A DNA stretch of 64,000 nucleotides from assembly GCF_002954545.1 (NCBI RefSeq), contig NZ_MSCH01000003.1:310001-374000 (forward strand), read 5' to 3'. The translations under genes and the position numbers were made by a program. Positions 1-8,714 of this stretch are shown piece by piece. The first letter of the stretch is position 1; every line of letters starts with the position of its first letter. Origin of the DNA: Psychrosphaera saromensis. Its GTDB lineage: Bacteria; Pseudomonadota; Gammaproteobacteria; Enterobacterales; Alteromonadaceae. The notes beneath the pieces were generated by a model. The model was not told the DNA's origin and searched no databases. It worked only from the letters and a program-made list of their open reading frames with translations.

Positions 1-385
1 CTTTTACTATGCGCCAGTTTTTAAGTACAAATTCATGTATCTCAGCTTTAATCCAATGAACCGCAAATGATACTAAACGTACACCTACTTCAGGGTTAAA
101 ACGTTTTACCGCTTTCATTAGGCCAATGTTCCCTTCCTGGATTAAATCCGCTTGAGGTAAACCATAACCAGAATAACTTCTTGCAATGTGCACAACAAAA
201 CGCAAATGCGACATAATTAATTGCTTTGCTGCGGCTAAATTTTCATTTTCATATAAGTCAAAAGCGAGTTCGCGCTCTTGATCTGCAGTTAACATACTGA
301 TGCTGGTAACAGAAGACACGTAAGCTTCAATGCTACCGCTATGAGGTGTTACCGATAAATTCATAGATTGACTTAATTTCGACAT
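1..385 (-). CDS. rpoH: RNA polymerase heat-shock sigma factor sigma-32, N-terminal part (cut by window edge)
   Basis: Heat-shock sigma factor that directs RNA polymerase to chaperone and protease promoters. Only the first 128 codons or so lie in the window. The visible part has the RpoH N-terminus ([12 protein letters not shown]), region 1.2/2.1 and the core-binding stretch around [17 protein letters not shown] typical of region 2. The ATG is preceded by AAGGAGTGAT, an excellent Shine-Dalgarno. It lies downstream of ftsYEX on the same strand, the usual gammaproteobacterial order. A CIRCE operator and a sigma70-like promoter lie immediately upstream, implying HrcA control. Identity is secure. 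Confidence 0.96.
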   Translation of the reverse strand, partial: MSKLSQSMNLSVTPHSGSIEAYVSSVTSISMLTADQERELAFDLYENENLAAAKQLIMSHLRFVVHIARSYSGYGLPQADLIQEGNIGLMKAVKRFNPEVGVRLVSFAVHWIKAEIHEFVLKNWRIVK

Positions 386-418
386 GATCAATCACTCCTT
401 TTAATAAGTTGAGATGAT

Positions 419-447
419 ATTAGCACTCTCAAAGCTAGAGTGCTAAT
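419..447 (-). promoter_or_regulatory. CIRCE element (HrcA operator) upstream of rpoH
   Basis: TTAGCACTC-N9-GAGTGCTAA is present without a mismatch, and each arm extends by one further A/T pair. This is the exact consensus of the HrcA-binding CIRCE element. It lies about 35 bases before the rpoH ATG and just downstream of the predicted -10, so a bound repressor would block initiation or elongation. In the transcript the same arms could form a hairpin just ahead of the ribosome binding site. No hrcA gene is in the window. Confidence 0.9.
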
Positions 448-460
448 TTTATTTTAAAGC

Positions 461-489
461 TTTATAGATCTTTTAGTTCTATCTGTTAA
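461..489 (-). promoter_or_regulatory. candidate sigma70 promoter of rpoH
   Basis: On the minus strand TTAACA and TATAAA are separated by 17 bases, placing transcription start near position 454, directly before the CIRCE element. The match is by eye. Other rpoH promoters, such as a sigma-E one, were not recognised. Confidence 0.5.
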
Positions 490-773
490 TTGGCTTAGTT
501 TGTTTACTTATTTGAATACAATTACACATGGTTCATGTGCAATAGGAACTGCAAGGTCAGACTAGTTACACTGCCATTAGTTCAAAATATATTTACTTGT
601 AAAATCAATATATTAAATAACATTTTAAATATATACGTTAAGTAAAAGAGGCATTAATCAAGCCGATTAATTTAATGTATAAAATGAGAGTTTTGTAACA
701 GATGTGAAAGGCAGAGAATGAAGCTAAGATTTTTGGATGAACTACAAAATGAATAACAAATAAAAAGTAAAAT

Positions 774-810
774 TAGCCCATAGTTACAACACAGCGGATA
801 TAACTATGGG
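774..810 (-). terminator. hairpin after ftsX
   Basis: Ten-base perfect arms (CCCATAGTTA/TAACTATGGG) surround a 14-base loop immediately after the ftsX stop. On the minus strand they are followed by a T-rich but interrupted tract. It probably reduces read-through from ftsEX into rpoH, with a weak U-tract. Confidence 0.45.
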
Positions 811-820
811 GTTGTGCTTA

Positions 821-1807
821 TTAATCTAAGTCAGGCTCTATTTCTTTAATATGACGATGCACAGACCAAAATGCACCAATGAAGCCTAAGCCAGAAGCTA
901 TTAACATTAAAGCTCCAAACTCACTAAATGTTAAGCCCTCAATATGAAAGTCAGCCATATATAAACCAGATATTTCACCAATAGCGGACTGCATCCACCA
1001 AATGACAAAGGTAACAATTAAAAAGGCGACAAGACCGCCCATTAAACCATACCAAATACCTGTATAAACAAACGGGCGTTGAATAAAGCTTTCTGTTGCG
1101 CCAACCAATTTCATCACCTCTATTTCTTCTTTACGAGAAATAATGGAGAGTCGAATAGTATTACCTATAATAAGCACCACTGAAATCATTAATAACAAAG
1201 CCACTGTGATAACCGCTTCTTCTAGCATACTGACAATTGCATTTAATCGGGCCAGCCAGTCAATATCTAATTTACCAAAGTCGATTTCCCGCTCTTTTTC
1301 TAACTTAGCTAATAAGGCTTTCGCCGGATCAGCTTGCTTATGATATTTGGTCGGAGTGACGATAAAGGATGCGGGTAAAGGATTAGACTCTAAATAATCT
1401 AGCGCTTCGCCAAATCCTGACAAAGACTTAAATTCGGTAACCGCATCGTCTTTACTGATATATCTTAATTCGTCAATTTCATCGTAACTACGAAGCCGAC
1501 GTATTGCACTTGAGATTTGTTGCTCAGATAAACCATCGTTTAAAAATAAACTTATCTCTGAAGCGCTATCCCACTCTAGATTTATCGACTGCACGTTTTT
1601 AACAATAATATGCAAGGTAGCAGGTAACGTTAAACTTAACCCCATTACACCTATCGTCATTGCGGATGCAAGTGGTGTGCGCCAAATCTCACCAATACTA
1701 GTAATAATTTGACGTAAATTATGGATCCAAAAATAGATGAATTTTTGTAAAGGATTGACTGATTTTGCATTAGCGCCTGATGAGTCTTTAGAAAATAGAA
1801 TACTCAT
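821..1807 (-). CDS. ftsX: cell division ABC transporter permease FtsX
   Basis: Inner-membrane partner of FtsE. The FtsEX complex sits at the divisome and activates septal peptidoglycan hydrolases through its periplasmic loop. The 328-residue protein has a cytoplasmic N-terminus, a first membrane segment near residues 47-70 (MTIGVMGLSLTLPATLH), a large periplasmic loop, and three further C-terminal membrane helices (around 195-220, 250-275 and 295-315), the normal FtsX topology. Its ATG overlaps the ftsE stop by four bases, so the two are translationally coupled. It is followed by a hairpin and then rpoH. Confidence 0.95.
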   Translation of the reverse strand: MSILFSKDSSGANAKSVNPLQKFIYFWIHNLRQIITSIGEIWRTPLASAMTIGVMGLSLTLPATLHIIVKNVQSINLEWDSASEISLFLNDGLSEQQISSAIRRLRSYDEIDELRYISKDDAVTEFKSLSGFGEALDYLESNPLPASFIVTPTKYHKQADPAKALLAKLEKEREIDFGKLDIDWLARLNAIVSMLEEAVITVALLLMISVVLIIGNTIRLSIISRKEEIEVMKLVGATESFIQRPFVYTGIWYGLMGGLVAFLIVTFVIWWMQSAIGEISGLYMADFHIEGLTFSEFGALMLIASGLGFIGAFWSVHRHIKEIEPDLD

Positions 1808-2511
1808 AGAAACATACCACCTGTAGATGATTTTTCATCATCAACAGCCAAACCATCATTTATCATACGACCGTCTTTTAAGGTCAAACTACGGTTTTTC
1901 ATTCTAGCGATTAGGCCTAAATCATGGGTCGCGATTAATACCGATACACCCACATCATTAAATTGCTGAAATACGTTAATGATCTCTTTTGATAACTCAG
2001 GATCCAAGTTGCCCGTTGGCTCATCCGCTAATAACAAAGGTGGTTTGTTGACAACCGCTCTAGCAATACCAACTCGTTGTTGTTCTCCACCAGAAAGGTA
2101 TTTAGGCAGTAACCTGACTTTACTCAACAGCCCAACTTTATCTAGTGCAGCATGTACTCGTTTGGTTATTTCACCTTGAGTGTAAGTCCCTTCTATAACC
2201 AAAGGCAAAGCAACGTTATCAAATACACTGTGCTCTTGAAGCAAACGATGGCTTTGAAAGATCATGCCTATATCTCGACGCGCAAAAGGTACTTGCTTGG
2301 CAGATATTTGATTTAGATTTTTACCATTGATGAATACATTACCGATAGAAGGTCTTTCTATCATGCTGATCAATTTTAATAGTGTACTTTTCCCTGCGCC
2401 TGAATGCCCTGTTAAAAAAGCCATCTCACCTTTTTCTAGGTGAAACGAGACTCTCTCTAGAGCCCGAAAGCCACCAGGATAAGTTTTACTTACCTGCTCA
2501 AACTTGATCAT
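1804..2511 (-). CDS. ftsE: cell division ABC transporter ATP-binding protein FtsE
   Basis: ATPase subunit of FtsEX. Over its 235 residues it shows a Walker A (GHSGAGKST, about residue 36), the ABC signature LSGGEQQR (about 140) and a Walker B with LLLADEPTGNLD (about 160), followed by the H-loop ATHD. The C-terminus is slightly longer than the E. coli protein. It is coupled to ftsX by a four-base overlap. Upstream, a bidirectional hairpin separates it from ftsY, so ftsEX may have its own promoter in the 155-base gap. Confidence 0.96.
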   Translation of the reverse strand: MIKFEQVSKTYPGGFRALERVSFHLEKGEMAFLTGHSGAGKSTLLKLISMIERPSIGNVFINGKNLNQISAKQVPFARRDIGMIFQSHRLLQEHSVFDNVALPLVIEGTYTQGEITKRVHAALDKVGLLSKVRLLPKYLSGGEQQRVGIARAVVNKPPLLLADEPTGNLDPELSKEIINVFQQFNDVGVSVLIATHDLGLIARMKNRSLTLKDGRMINDGLAVDDEKSSTGGMFL

Positions 2512-2578
2512 TAACGCGTTCCAAATTAAAAATGGTATTGATGTTATTTTGATAGATTAACTCATGCAGCTAATAGAG

Positions 2579-2607
2579 AAAAGCCAGATGTTAAATTTCT
2601 GGCTTTT
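2579..2607. terminator. bidirectional hairpin between ftsY and ftsE
   Basis: AAAAGCCAGA and TCTGGCTTTT form ten-base arms around a nine-base loop. The A/T-flanked symmetric arms would give a U-rich 3' side on either strand. For the minus strand this would end or attenuate the ftsY transcript before ftsEX. Confidence 0.6.
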
Positions 2608-2666
2608 GCATGGAATAATCTTACGATGTTTTTATATCTTCACCTGATATTACTGGTACTTAGTGG

Positions 2667-3857
2667 TTATTCAGAAAACAAAGCATCGATAAATGCTCCA
2701 TGCTCAAATACCCGTAAATCTTCAACGCCTTCGCCCACGCCAATATAGCGAATAGGAATACCAAACTGTTCCGCAAGTGCGAATATAACGCCACCTTTGG
2801 CTGTGCCATCTAACTTAGTTATCGACAACCCAGTCAAGCCCACAGCTTGATTGAAAATCTTAGTTTGGCTAATGGCATTTTGACCCGTGGTGGCATCAAT
2901 CGTTAGCATAATCTCGTGTGGTACCGCAGGGTCAAACTTTTTAAGAACACGAACTATCTTTTCTAGCTCTTGCATTAAGTTATCTTTATTTTGTAAACGC
3001 CCTGCGGTGTCAGCTATTAATACATCGACTTTTCTGGCTTTTGCCGCTTGGTAAGCATCAAAAATAACCGATGCGCTGTCAGCACCAGTATGTTGGGCGA
3101 TAACTGGAACTTGGTTACGCTCGCCCCATACCTGTAATTGTTCAACAGCTGCCGCTCTGAACGTATCACCAGCGGCTAACATGACGGTTTTACCTTGCTG
3201 TTGAAATTGCTTGGCCATCTTACCAATGGTTGTTGTTTTACCAACCCCATTAACGCCAACCATTAAGATAACAAAAGGTCCGTCATCTGCTTTTGCTACT
3301 AAAGGTTGATCTGACTTTTTCAGAATGTCACTCATTTCAGACTTTAGCAGTCCGTAAAGTGCATCTGCATTTTTTAGGTCTTTTCTGTCCGCATGTTCAG
3401 TTAATCTATCAATTAACTTCACCGTTGTATCCATGCCAACGTCGGCCATTAATAACTGGGTTTCAAGTTCTTCATATAAATCGTCATCAATTTCTTTGTC
3501 TTTAAACAAAGAAATAAAGCCGCCTCCTATTTGTTGGCGAGTTCTTGATAATCCATTTTTTAGGCGTTTAAAAAAACTAGCTTTTTCAGCGTCTGCCGTT
3601 TCAGGTGTTTCTGTTTCTGTTTCTGTTTCTGTTTCTGTTTCTGTTTCTGTTTCTGTTTCTGTTTCTGTTTCTGTTTCTGTTTCTGTTTCTGTAGGCGAGG
3701 TTATTTCATCAGCCTCATCTAACAAGACATTTGATGATGCTAGTTCTGATGTACTAACTTCCGACTCTTGTGAAATTAAATTCTCAGATTCAGTAGTGGG
3801 AGCACTTTCTGATTTATCTTTTTTTAACCACGAAAATAAACCTGACTTCTTTGACAT
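2667..3857 (-). CDS. ftsY: signal recognition particle receptor FtsY
   Basis: SRP receptor GTPase that docks ribosome-SRP complexes at the membrane translocon. I chose the ATG at 3857 (MSKKSGLFSWLKK), which opens like known FtsY proteins and has an AAAGG ahead of it. An in-frame start 45 bases upstream lacks these. The acidic A domain (residues 1 to about 100) contains a Glu-Thr run at about residues 56-84 encoded by a microsatellite. The NG domain follows, with P-loop GVNGVGKTTT, DTFRAAAVEQL, the G3 motif DTAGRLQ and G4 motif TKLDGTAKGG. First gene of the ftsYEX group, divergent from rsmD. Confidence 0.96.
   Translation of the reverse strand: MSKKSGLFSWLKKDKSESAPTTESENLISQESEVSTSELASSNVLLDEADEITSPTETETETETETETETETETETETETETETPETADAEKASFFKRLKNGLSRTRQQIGGGFISLFKDKEIDDDLYEELETQLLMADVGMDTTVKLIDRLTEHADRKDLKNADALYGLLKSEMSDILKKSDQPLVAKADDGPFVILMVGVNGVGKTTTIGKMAKQFQQQGKTVMLAAGDTFRAAAVEQLQVWGERNQVPVIAQHTGADSASVIFDAYQAAKARKVDVLIADTAGRLQNKDNLMQELEKIVRVLKKFDPAVPHEIMLTIDATTGQNAISQTKIFNQAVGLTGLSITKLDGTAKGGVIFALAEQFGIPIRYIGVGEGVEDLRVFEHGAFIDALFSE
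3607..3690 (-). repeat. hexanucleotide microsatellite in ftsY, 14 perfect copies
   Basis: The plus strand reads GTTTCT fourteen times without interruption, 84 bases in all. On the coding strand this is an in-frame GAAACA repeat specifying alternating Glu and Thr in the acidic A domain. Because the unit is six bases, copy-number change would alter protein length but never the frame. Confidence 0.98.
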
Positions 3858-4051
3858 GAAATAAACCTTTAAAAGACGTAAATTGCACGGGATAATACGC
3901 AAATTGATATTGGCCGTATGTTAACCTAATTTTCGTGATTAATTAACCGTTGAACGATCAAATATATCGAGCAAGTTAAGATCCTATCTAACCGTAATTT
4001 ATCTGTTATTTAGTAAATATGTTAAACCTAGCCGTTATAAAGGGCGTTATT

Positions 4052-4675
4052 GTGAAATTATCATCTAAGTCTCAAAGCAAAAGTAAATCAACCAACAAGT
4101 CGAGTTCCCAGTTGGGTGAGATACGTATAATCGGTGGTCAATGGCGCGGGCGAAAACTAAAAGTGCAAGACAAGGAAGGATTGAGACCAACCACTGACAG
4201 ATTAAAAGAGACTGTTTTTAATTGGTTAATGATGGATGTGCGCCAAGCAAATGTTTTAGATTGCTTTGCAGGTGCAGGCTCGCTTGGTTTTGAAGCTGCT
4301 TCTCGTGGTGCAAATTCAGTAATTTGTGTTGAAAAAAACAAAGTGGCTGCCAATCAATTAAAAGCCAATGCGCAGTTATTAAAAGCAGGTGATCAACTAA
4401 ATGTTATTCAAGCTGACTTTTTTACCGCAATAAAAACCTTTAACACACCATTTGATTTAGTGTTTATCGACCCACCATTTCATAAAGATATGGTGCAAAC
4501 ATGCATGCAAGCTTTACTAGATAATCACCTTATTGTGTCCGGTAGCTTAATCTATTTAGAGCAAGAATTGAGTAGTGGTTATCAATTAATGGACTCTGAT
4601 TTTTCTGAGCTGTTTAGTCTTAAAAAAGAAAAAATTGCAGGGCAAGTGAGTGCCCAATTATTCGAGATGATTTAA
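4052..4675 (+). CDS. rsmD: 16S rRNA (guanine(966)-N2)-methyltransferase RsmD
   Basis: Methylates G966 of 16S rRNA in the assembled small subunit using S-adenosylmethionine. Motifs seen: the family-typical LRPTTDRLKETVFNWL, the SAM-binding DCFAGAGSLGFEAASRGA and the catalytic motif IV FIDPPF. I prefer the GTG at 4052, preceded at good distance by AAAGGG. An in-frame ATG at 4019 has no ribosome binding site and would add 11 residues. The Ser/Lys-rich N-terminus is unusual but short. Divergent from ftsY, as in many gammaproteobacteria. Confidence 0.93.
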   Translation: MKLSSKSQSKSKSTNKSSSQLGEIRIIGGQWRGRKLKVQDKEGLRPTTDRLKETVFNWLMMDVRQANVLDCFAGAGSLGFEAASRGANSVICVEKNKVAANQLKANAQLLKAGDQLNVIQADFFTAIKTFNTPFDLVFIDPPFHKDMVQTCMQALLDNHLIVSGSLIYLEQELSSGYQLMDSDFSELFSLKKEKIAGQVSAQLFEMI

Positions 4676-4680
4676 TACAA

Positions 4681-4714
4681 ATAGCCATAATTTAAAATGT
4701 TAAATCATGGCTAT
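4681..4714 (+). terminator. hairpin after rsmD
   Basis: ATAGCCAT and ATGGCTAT arms enclose an AT-rich loop just after the rsmD stop. The following tract is only TGTTAT, so termination strength is uncertain. Confidence 0.4.
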
Positions 4715-4796
4715 TGTTATAGCGGTAACAAAGGCGCAAGGTTTTCATTTGAACTTATCGTTTAATCAGTTCTTTATGCAGCTCTTATTTAGTCAT

Positions 4797-7700
4797 TTAT
4801 TCAAAGTCGGGAAGTTGATTAACCCCGACTTCCAAAAACGCGTTTACATCATCAGGCATCATAGCTTGGCTAATAATATACCCTTGGATTTCATTACACC
4901 CCATTCCCAATAAGATATTAACTTGCTCGGCCGTTTCTACACCCTCGCCAATCACCGAAATATTTAAGTGCTCTGCTAATTGCACCAAAACACTGGTAAT
5001 ATTTTTATCTTGCTCTGACGTTTCAATGTCCATGATAAAGCTACGGTCGATTTTCAGTCGATCAATTGGGAATTGCTTAATGTAACTTAACGAACTGTGG
5101 CTAGTGCCAAAGTCATCCAGGGCGATGGTAAAGCCTGCGCTTCGTAAGTCTTGTAAATTCTCTAAGCCTCTAGTCAGGTCTGTCATCATAGCGGTTTCTG
5201 TTATTTCTAACTCTAGATATTCGGCTGAGATATTTTCTTCTAATACAATGTCTTTTAAGTTTTGACAGAAATCAATTTGCTGGAAGTTTAATGCCGACAC
5301 ATTAACGGCCACCTTACCAAAGGATAACTCTTGTTTTTGCCATACTTTAATCTGTTGGCATACCTGTTTAAATACCCAAGTATCTAACTTACGGATCAAG
5401 CCATTTTCTTCTGCTAATCTGATAAATTGATCTGGCGCCACTAAACCACGAGTTGGATTATTCCAGCGAATTAAGGCTTCAAATCCTGAGACTTGTTTCT
5501 CTTTCAATTTATATTTAGGTTGATAATAGACAACAAATTGGTCGTTATCTAATGCACCTATCAGTTCACTTTCTAATGACAATAATTCAGTACCGGCTGC
5601 ATCAACGGTTTGGCGGTAAATATGGCAATTATTTTTACCACTGCGTTTGACCATACTTAATGCCGTATCAGCACAACGCATTAACACTTCTGCTGTTTTG
5701 CCATTTTCAGGGGAAATTGAAACACCTAAGCTCGCAGTAATATTTACTTCTGTTGCGCCGAGTAAAAATGGGGTTTGCAATGCCGTTTTTAGACTCTCAG
5801 CAACACGTTTAATATAAGAGCGTGGCTCACTACTTAATAATACGTTGGGGATCAATAGAGCAAACTCATCACCGCCAAGTCGAGCTAAAGCAACACCTTT
5901 ATCTAAACTATTACTTAAGCGTTCACCAACTTGTTTAATTAGTGCATCGCCTTGTAAATGGCTTAAGCTTTCATTCACTTTTCTAAAGTTATCTAAGTCT
6001 ATAAACACAACAGCAAAATGCGGATTTAACGGACTTGATGTGTTAATTGCATTGTTTACGTATTCAATAAATAAGGTTCTATTTGGCAATTGCGTTATTG
6101 AATCTCGAGTAGCTAAATGACGTAAGTCTTGTTCGCTTTTCTTACGTATAGTGACATCTGAAAAAACGCCTACAAAGGTTACATCGGTTTTCGACGACAG
6201 TTTGTTTTCAGTCTCAACTCGTGTAACGGATAAGTCGAAAGAAACTGGCGTTCCATTTTTCTGTCTACTCCAAACCTCACCAGACCAAAAACCAGATTTA
6301 GTTACTTCTTGCCATATTAGAGTTTCAACTTCATGGTTACGCCCTTGCTCCGTCATTAACGGGAAACTTTTACCCGCTATATCTTTAAGCTCATAACCGG
6401 TAATTTCTTTAAATGCGCCATTAACGCTTTTTATTTCGCGGTCTTTATTGGCAACCCAAACACCATCTTTGGTCGACTCTAACAATGACGTAATAAACGC
6501 TTGTTGTTTCACCGCATTAAACGCAACTTTTACACCACTAAAACGGGCATATAAAAACACAGCTAGGGCAATTAATAGAAAAATAACGCCATAAACGATC
6601 AACCACTTTGTTTGTAATGCGCTGTACGGTAATACATAGCTAAATATCTGGGTTGGTTCCCAATCTTGACCTTCTAGGCGCGCTTGTACTTCTAGTTGAT
6701 TACGGCCTTGTCGTAAGTTCTTTAACGTAAGTAGTTGATTTAACGTATCTATATTTGACCACTTACTATCATCTGTGTACTTAAAGCGAACAAATACATT
6801 CTCTGATGGATGCTGCTTAGTTAAATTAAATAACAGCTTGAGTTCCTGCTCACTATCCGATAACTCTACGTTATCCGCCACCGTATTTAACGCTAAGGTA
6901 TTCGTTCTATTGGTGTACTTCTGCATCCAAAAACGATTAGGTTTATCTGACGTTAACTCTTGTTCTGTGGTTAATCGCATCCAACCTTTTTGGCTTAACA
7001 GCTCAATTTGTTTATCGCTGCTGGTTAGTGCATCTAAAATTTTATTATTAGGAGTAAAATACAACATAGAAGTTAACGATTTTTTATCCATTTGAGCTAC
7101 TTTATTAGGATAAACCACCCAAATTTTCTGCTTTGTTGCCTTTAATACTTTGATAACTGGCGCTTGGGTATTTAATAAATCCAAACGTGTGGATGTGAAT
7201 TTTAAAGTGGCTAAGTCTAATTGATGTAATCCTCGATTTGTCGCTAGCCATACGGTTCGTCCATCTAACAAGTACTCACTTACTTTATAATCAGGCAAGC
7301 ATGTTGTGCCGCATAATTCTTTGGATTGAATTTGAGTTTGTTTACCTACGGCAGAGATAGAGACAACCTGACCTGACTGAACAATTAATAAATTATTGTC
7401 CGTATGAGGAAGTACTAAGTCATGATTTGAAATAGGCAGTTCTAAAGATAACAACAAAGTTTGTTTTTCATAACTCCAGATCTGTTTTGGACTAACAAAC
7501 CAAATATGACGATTGGTTTCTATAAGCTGAGTTACATTTTTAATATGAGGAAAGTTAACTTTGTATTGCCAAACTAATGTCTCGTTCACCATTTTTTGCT
7601 GGTATAAACGATTCCCTTTTAAAGCATAAGTGCCACTAATACTGATTAAATCAAAGGTATATTGAGTAGAGTTGGCCTTAGAAGGTTTAAATATATCAGC

Positions 7701-8627
7701 GTTAAATGGTTGATTCCAAATAACTTGAACGCCGAATGAATCGACTACCCATAAGTTGTTATTGTCATCAAAGAACAAATCATTTATTTTTTTAGGTAAG
7801 GCCAACGAATAGCTTTCTGATTGTATTGAATACAATTGATCACGTCTTTTAGCATAAACAGCACCATTAAAAGAGATGAGTTCCGTGACAGCATTGAGTT
7901 CGTTGAGTCTTTTTTTACTCACATCTTTAGTTGTATAAAAGTTAAATGGATTGGCAACTTGCACATTGCCCTTTTGAGTCAGGTATAACAAATTGCCTTG
8001 ATACTCGACAACTTGTTTTAACTTGTTAGAAATATTAGCGGTTAGCCAAGTTTTTTCTTCCGTGGAATATAAGTCTAATTGATTAACTTCTAAAATTAAT
8101 ACCCCTTGTGGGATAACCAATAACTCTTTAAATTTAGCAGGGAGTTCAAAAAACGGTTTAACGGTTGGGGAGCTTTGGTCAGCTTCAGGCTTATTTAATT
8201 GGTATACATTTTTATTGGTTTGAATTAACAAAGAACTTTCGTAACTGACTAAATCTACAATCTCATGATCTTTGATTTGCCATACTGAGGTAATTGGTAA
8301 CGCACTATCAAGTATAGAGACCTGGTATATCTGAGTACTTGTAGCTACGTACAAATAATCATCAATTATATTGCCGCTTAATACATCGTTGCTGAAGTCA
8401 AACGTTCTAAATGAAACAAATTTTCCATCGCGAAATAAACTAATGCTTTGTTCCGACAAAAGCCAAATCTGACTATTATCATCTTGGATAAATTTAACAC
8501 TTTGTTCTAATGCATGTTCACTAGCTAATTGAACTGTGAAAATATCAGTATATTGTTTACTGCTTGCGCCAAAACTTAAAGTAGAAATAAGTAGGCAACA
8601 CGCCAATTTTAATACTGAAATTTTCAT
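4797..8627 (-). CDS. periplasmic-sensor diguanylate cyclase/phosphodiesterase (propeller-PAS-GGDEF-EAL)
   Basis: Predicted cyclic-di-GMP enzyme of 1276 residues. An N-terminal signal peptide (MKISVLKLACCLLISTLSFG) leads into about 600 residues of repeating beta-propeller-like sequence of the two-component-regulator propeller type. A Y_Y_Y-like beta domain and a membrane helix at about 675-697 follow. The cytoplasmic part has PAS (about 715-835), GGDEF with intact GGDEF near 920, and EAL with EAL near 1051, ELEITE, DDFGTS near 1172, and GEGVET. Both active-site signatures are present. No RxxD inhibitory site is visible just before GGDEF. The gene is monocistronic; the ligand is unknown. Confidence 0.85.
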   Translation of the reverse strand: MKISVLKLACCLLISTLSFGASSKQYTDIFTVQLASEHALEQSVKFIQDDNSQIWLLSEQSISLFRDGKFVSFRTFDFSNDVLSGNIIDDYLYVATSTQIYQVSILDSALPITSVWQIKDHEIVDLVSYESSLLIQTNKNVYQLNKPEADQSSPTVKPFFELPAKFKELLVIPQGVLILEVNQLDLYSTEEKTWLTANISNKLKQVVEYQGNLLYLTQKGNVQVANPFNFYTTKDVSKKRLNELNAVTELISFNGAVYAKRRDQLYSIQSESYSLALPKKINDLFFDDNNNLWVVDSFGVQVIWNQPFNADIFKPSKANSTQYTFDLISISGTYALKGNRLYQQKMVNETLVWQYKVNFPHIKNVTQLIETNRHIWFVSPKQIWSYEKQTLLLSLELPISNHDLVLPHTDNNLLIVQSGQVVSISAVGKQTQIQSKELCGTTCLPDYKVSEYLLDGRTVWLATNRGLHQLDLATLKFTSTRLDLLNTQAPVIKVLKATKQKIWVVYPNKVAQMDKKSLTSMLYFTPNNKILDALTSSDKQIELLSQKGWMRLTTEQELTSDKPNRFWMQKYTNRTNTLALNTVADNVELSDSEQELKLLFNLTKQHPSENVFVRFKYTDDSKWSNIDTLNQLLTLKNLRQGRNQLEVQARLEGQDWEPTQIFSYVLPYSALQTKWLIVYGVIFLLIALAVFLYARFSGVKVAFNAVKQQAFITSLLESTKDGVWVANKDREIKSVNGAFKEITGYELKDIAGKSFPLMTEQGRNHEVETLIWQEVTKSGFWSGEVWSRQKNGTPVSFDLSVTRVETENKLSSKTDVTFVGVFSDVTIRKKSEQDLRHLATRDSITQLPNRTLFIEYVNNAINTSSPLNPHFAVVFIDLDNFRKVNESLSHLQGDALIKQVGERLSNSLDKGVALARLGGDEFALLIPNVLLSSEPRSYIKRVAESLKTALQTPFLLGATEVNITASLGVSISPENGKTAEVLMRCADTALSMVKRSGKNNCHIYRQTVDAAGTELLSLESELIGALDNDQFVVYYQPKYKLKEKQVSGFEALIRWNNPTRGLVAPDQFIRLAEENGLIRKLDTWVFKQVCQQIKVWQKQELSFGKVAVNVSALNFQQIDFCQNLKDIVLEENISAEYLELEITETAMMTDLTRGLENLQDLRSAGFTIALDDFGTSHSSLSYIKQFPIDRLKIDRSFIMDIETSEQDKNITSVLVQLAEHLNISVIGEGVETAEQVNILLGMGCNEIQGYIISQAMMPDDVNAFLEVGVNQLPDFE

Positions 8628-8714
8628 TCTTGTCTCACTGCAATTTTTAAATTTAAAAAGGACTAACTGTATCTATCATTTATTTGAGAGATTGCCAAGT
8701 AAAGTGAGCAATAA

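Larger units (their letters stand above)
386..820. other. rpoH-ftsX intergenic region
   Basis: This 435-base gap holds no credible gene. On the minus strand it contains a terminator-like hairpin after ftsX, a candidate sigma70 promoter, a perfect CIRCE inverted repeat and the rpoH ribosome binding site. The stretch from about 490 to 770 is AT-rich and shows nothing else I can name. Confidence 0.8.

Noticed and set aside
3433-3864. Plus-strand frame of 143 codons with a Val-Ser repeat over ftsY
   Set aside because: The repeat is simply the ftsY microsatellite read on the other strand; ftsY is well supported.
3855-3902. ftsY start at 3902
   Set aside because: The upstream 15-residue extension lacks a ribosome binding site and is not like FtsY; the ATG at 3857 gives the usual N-terminus.
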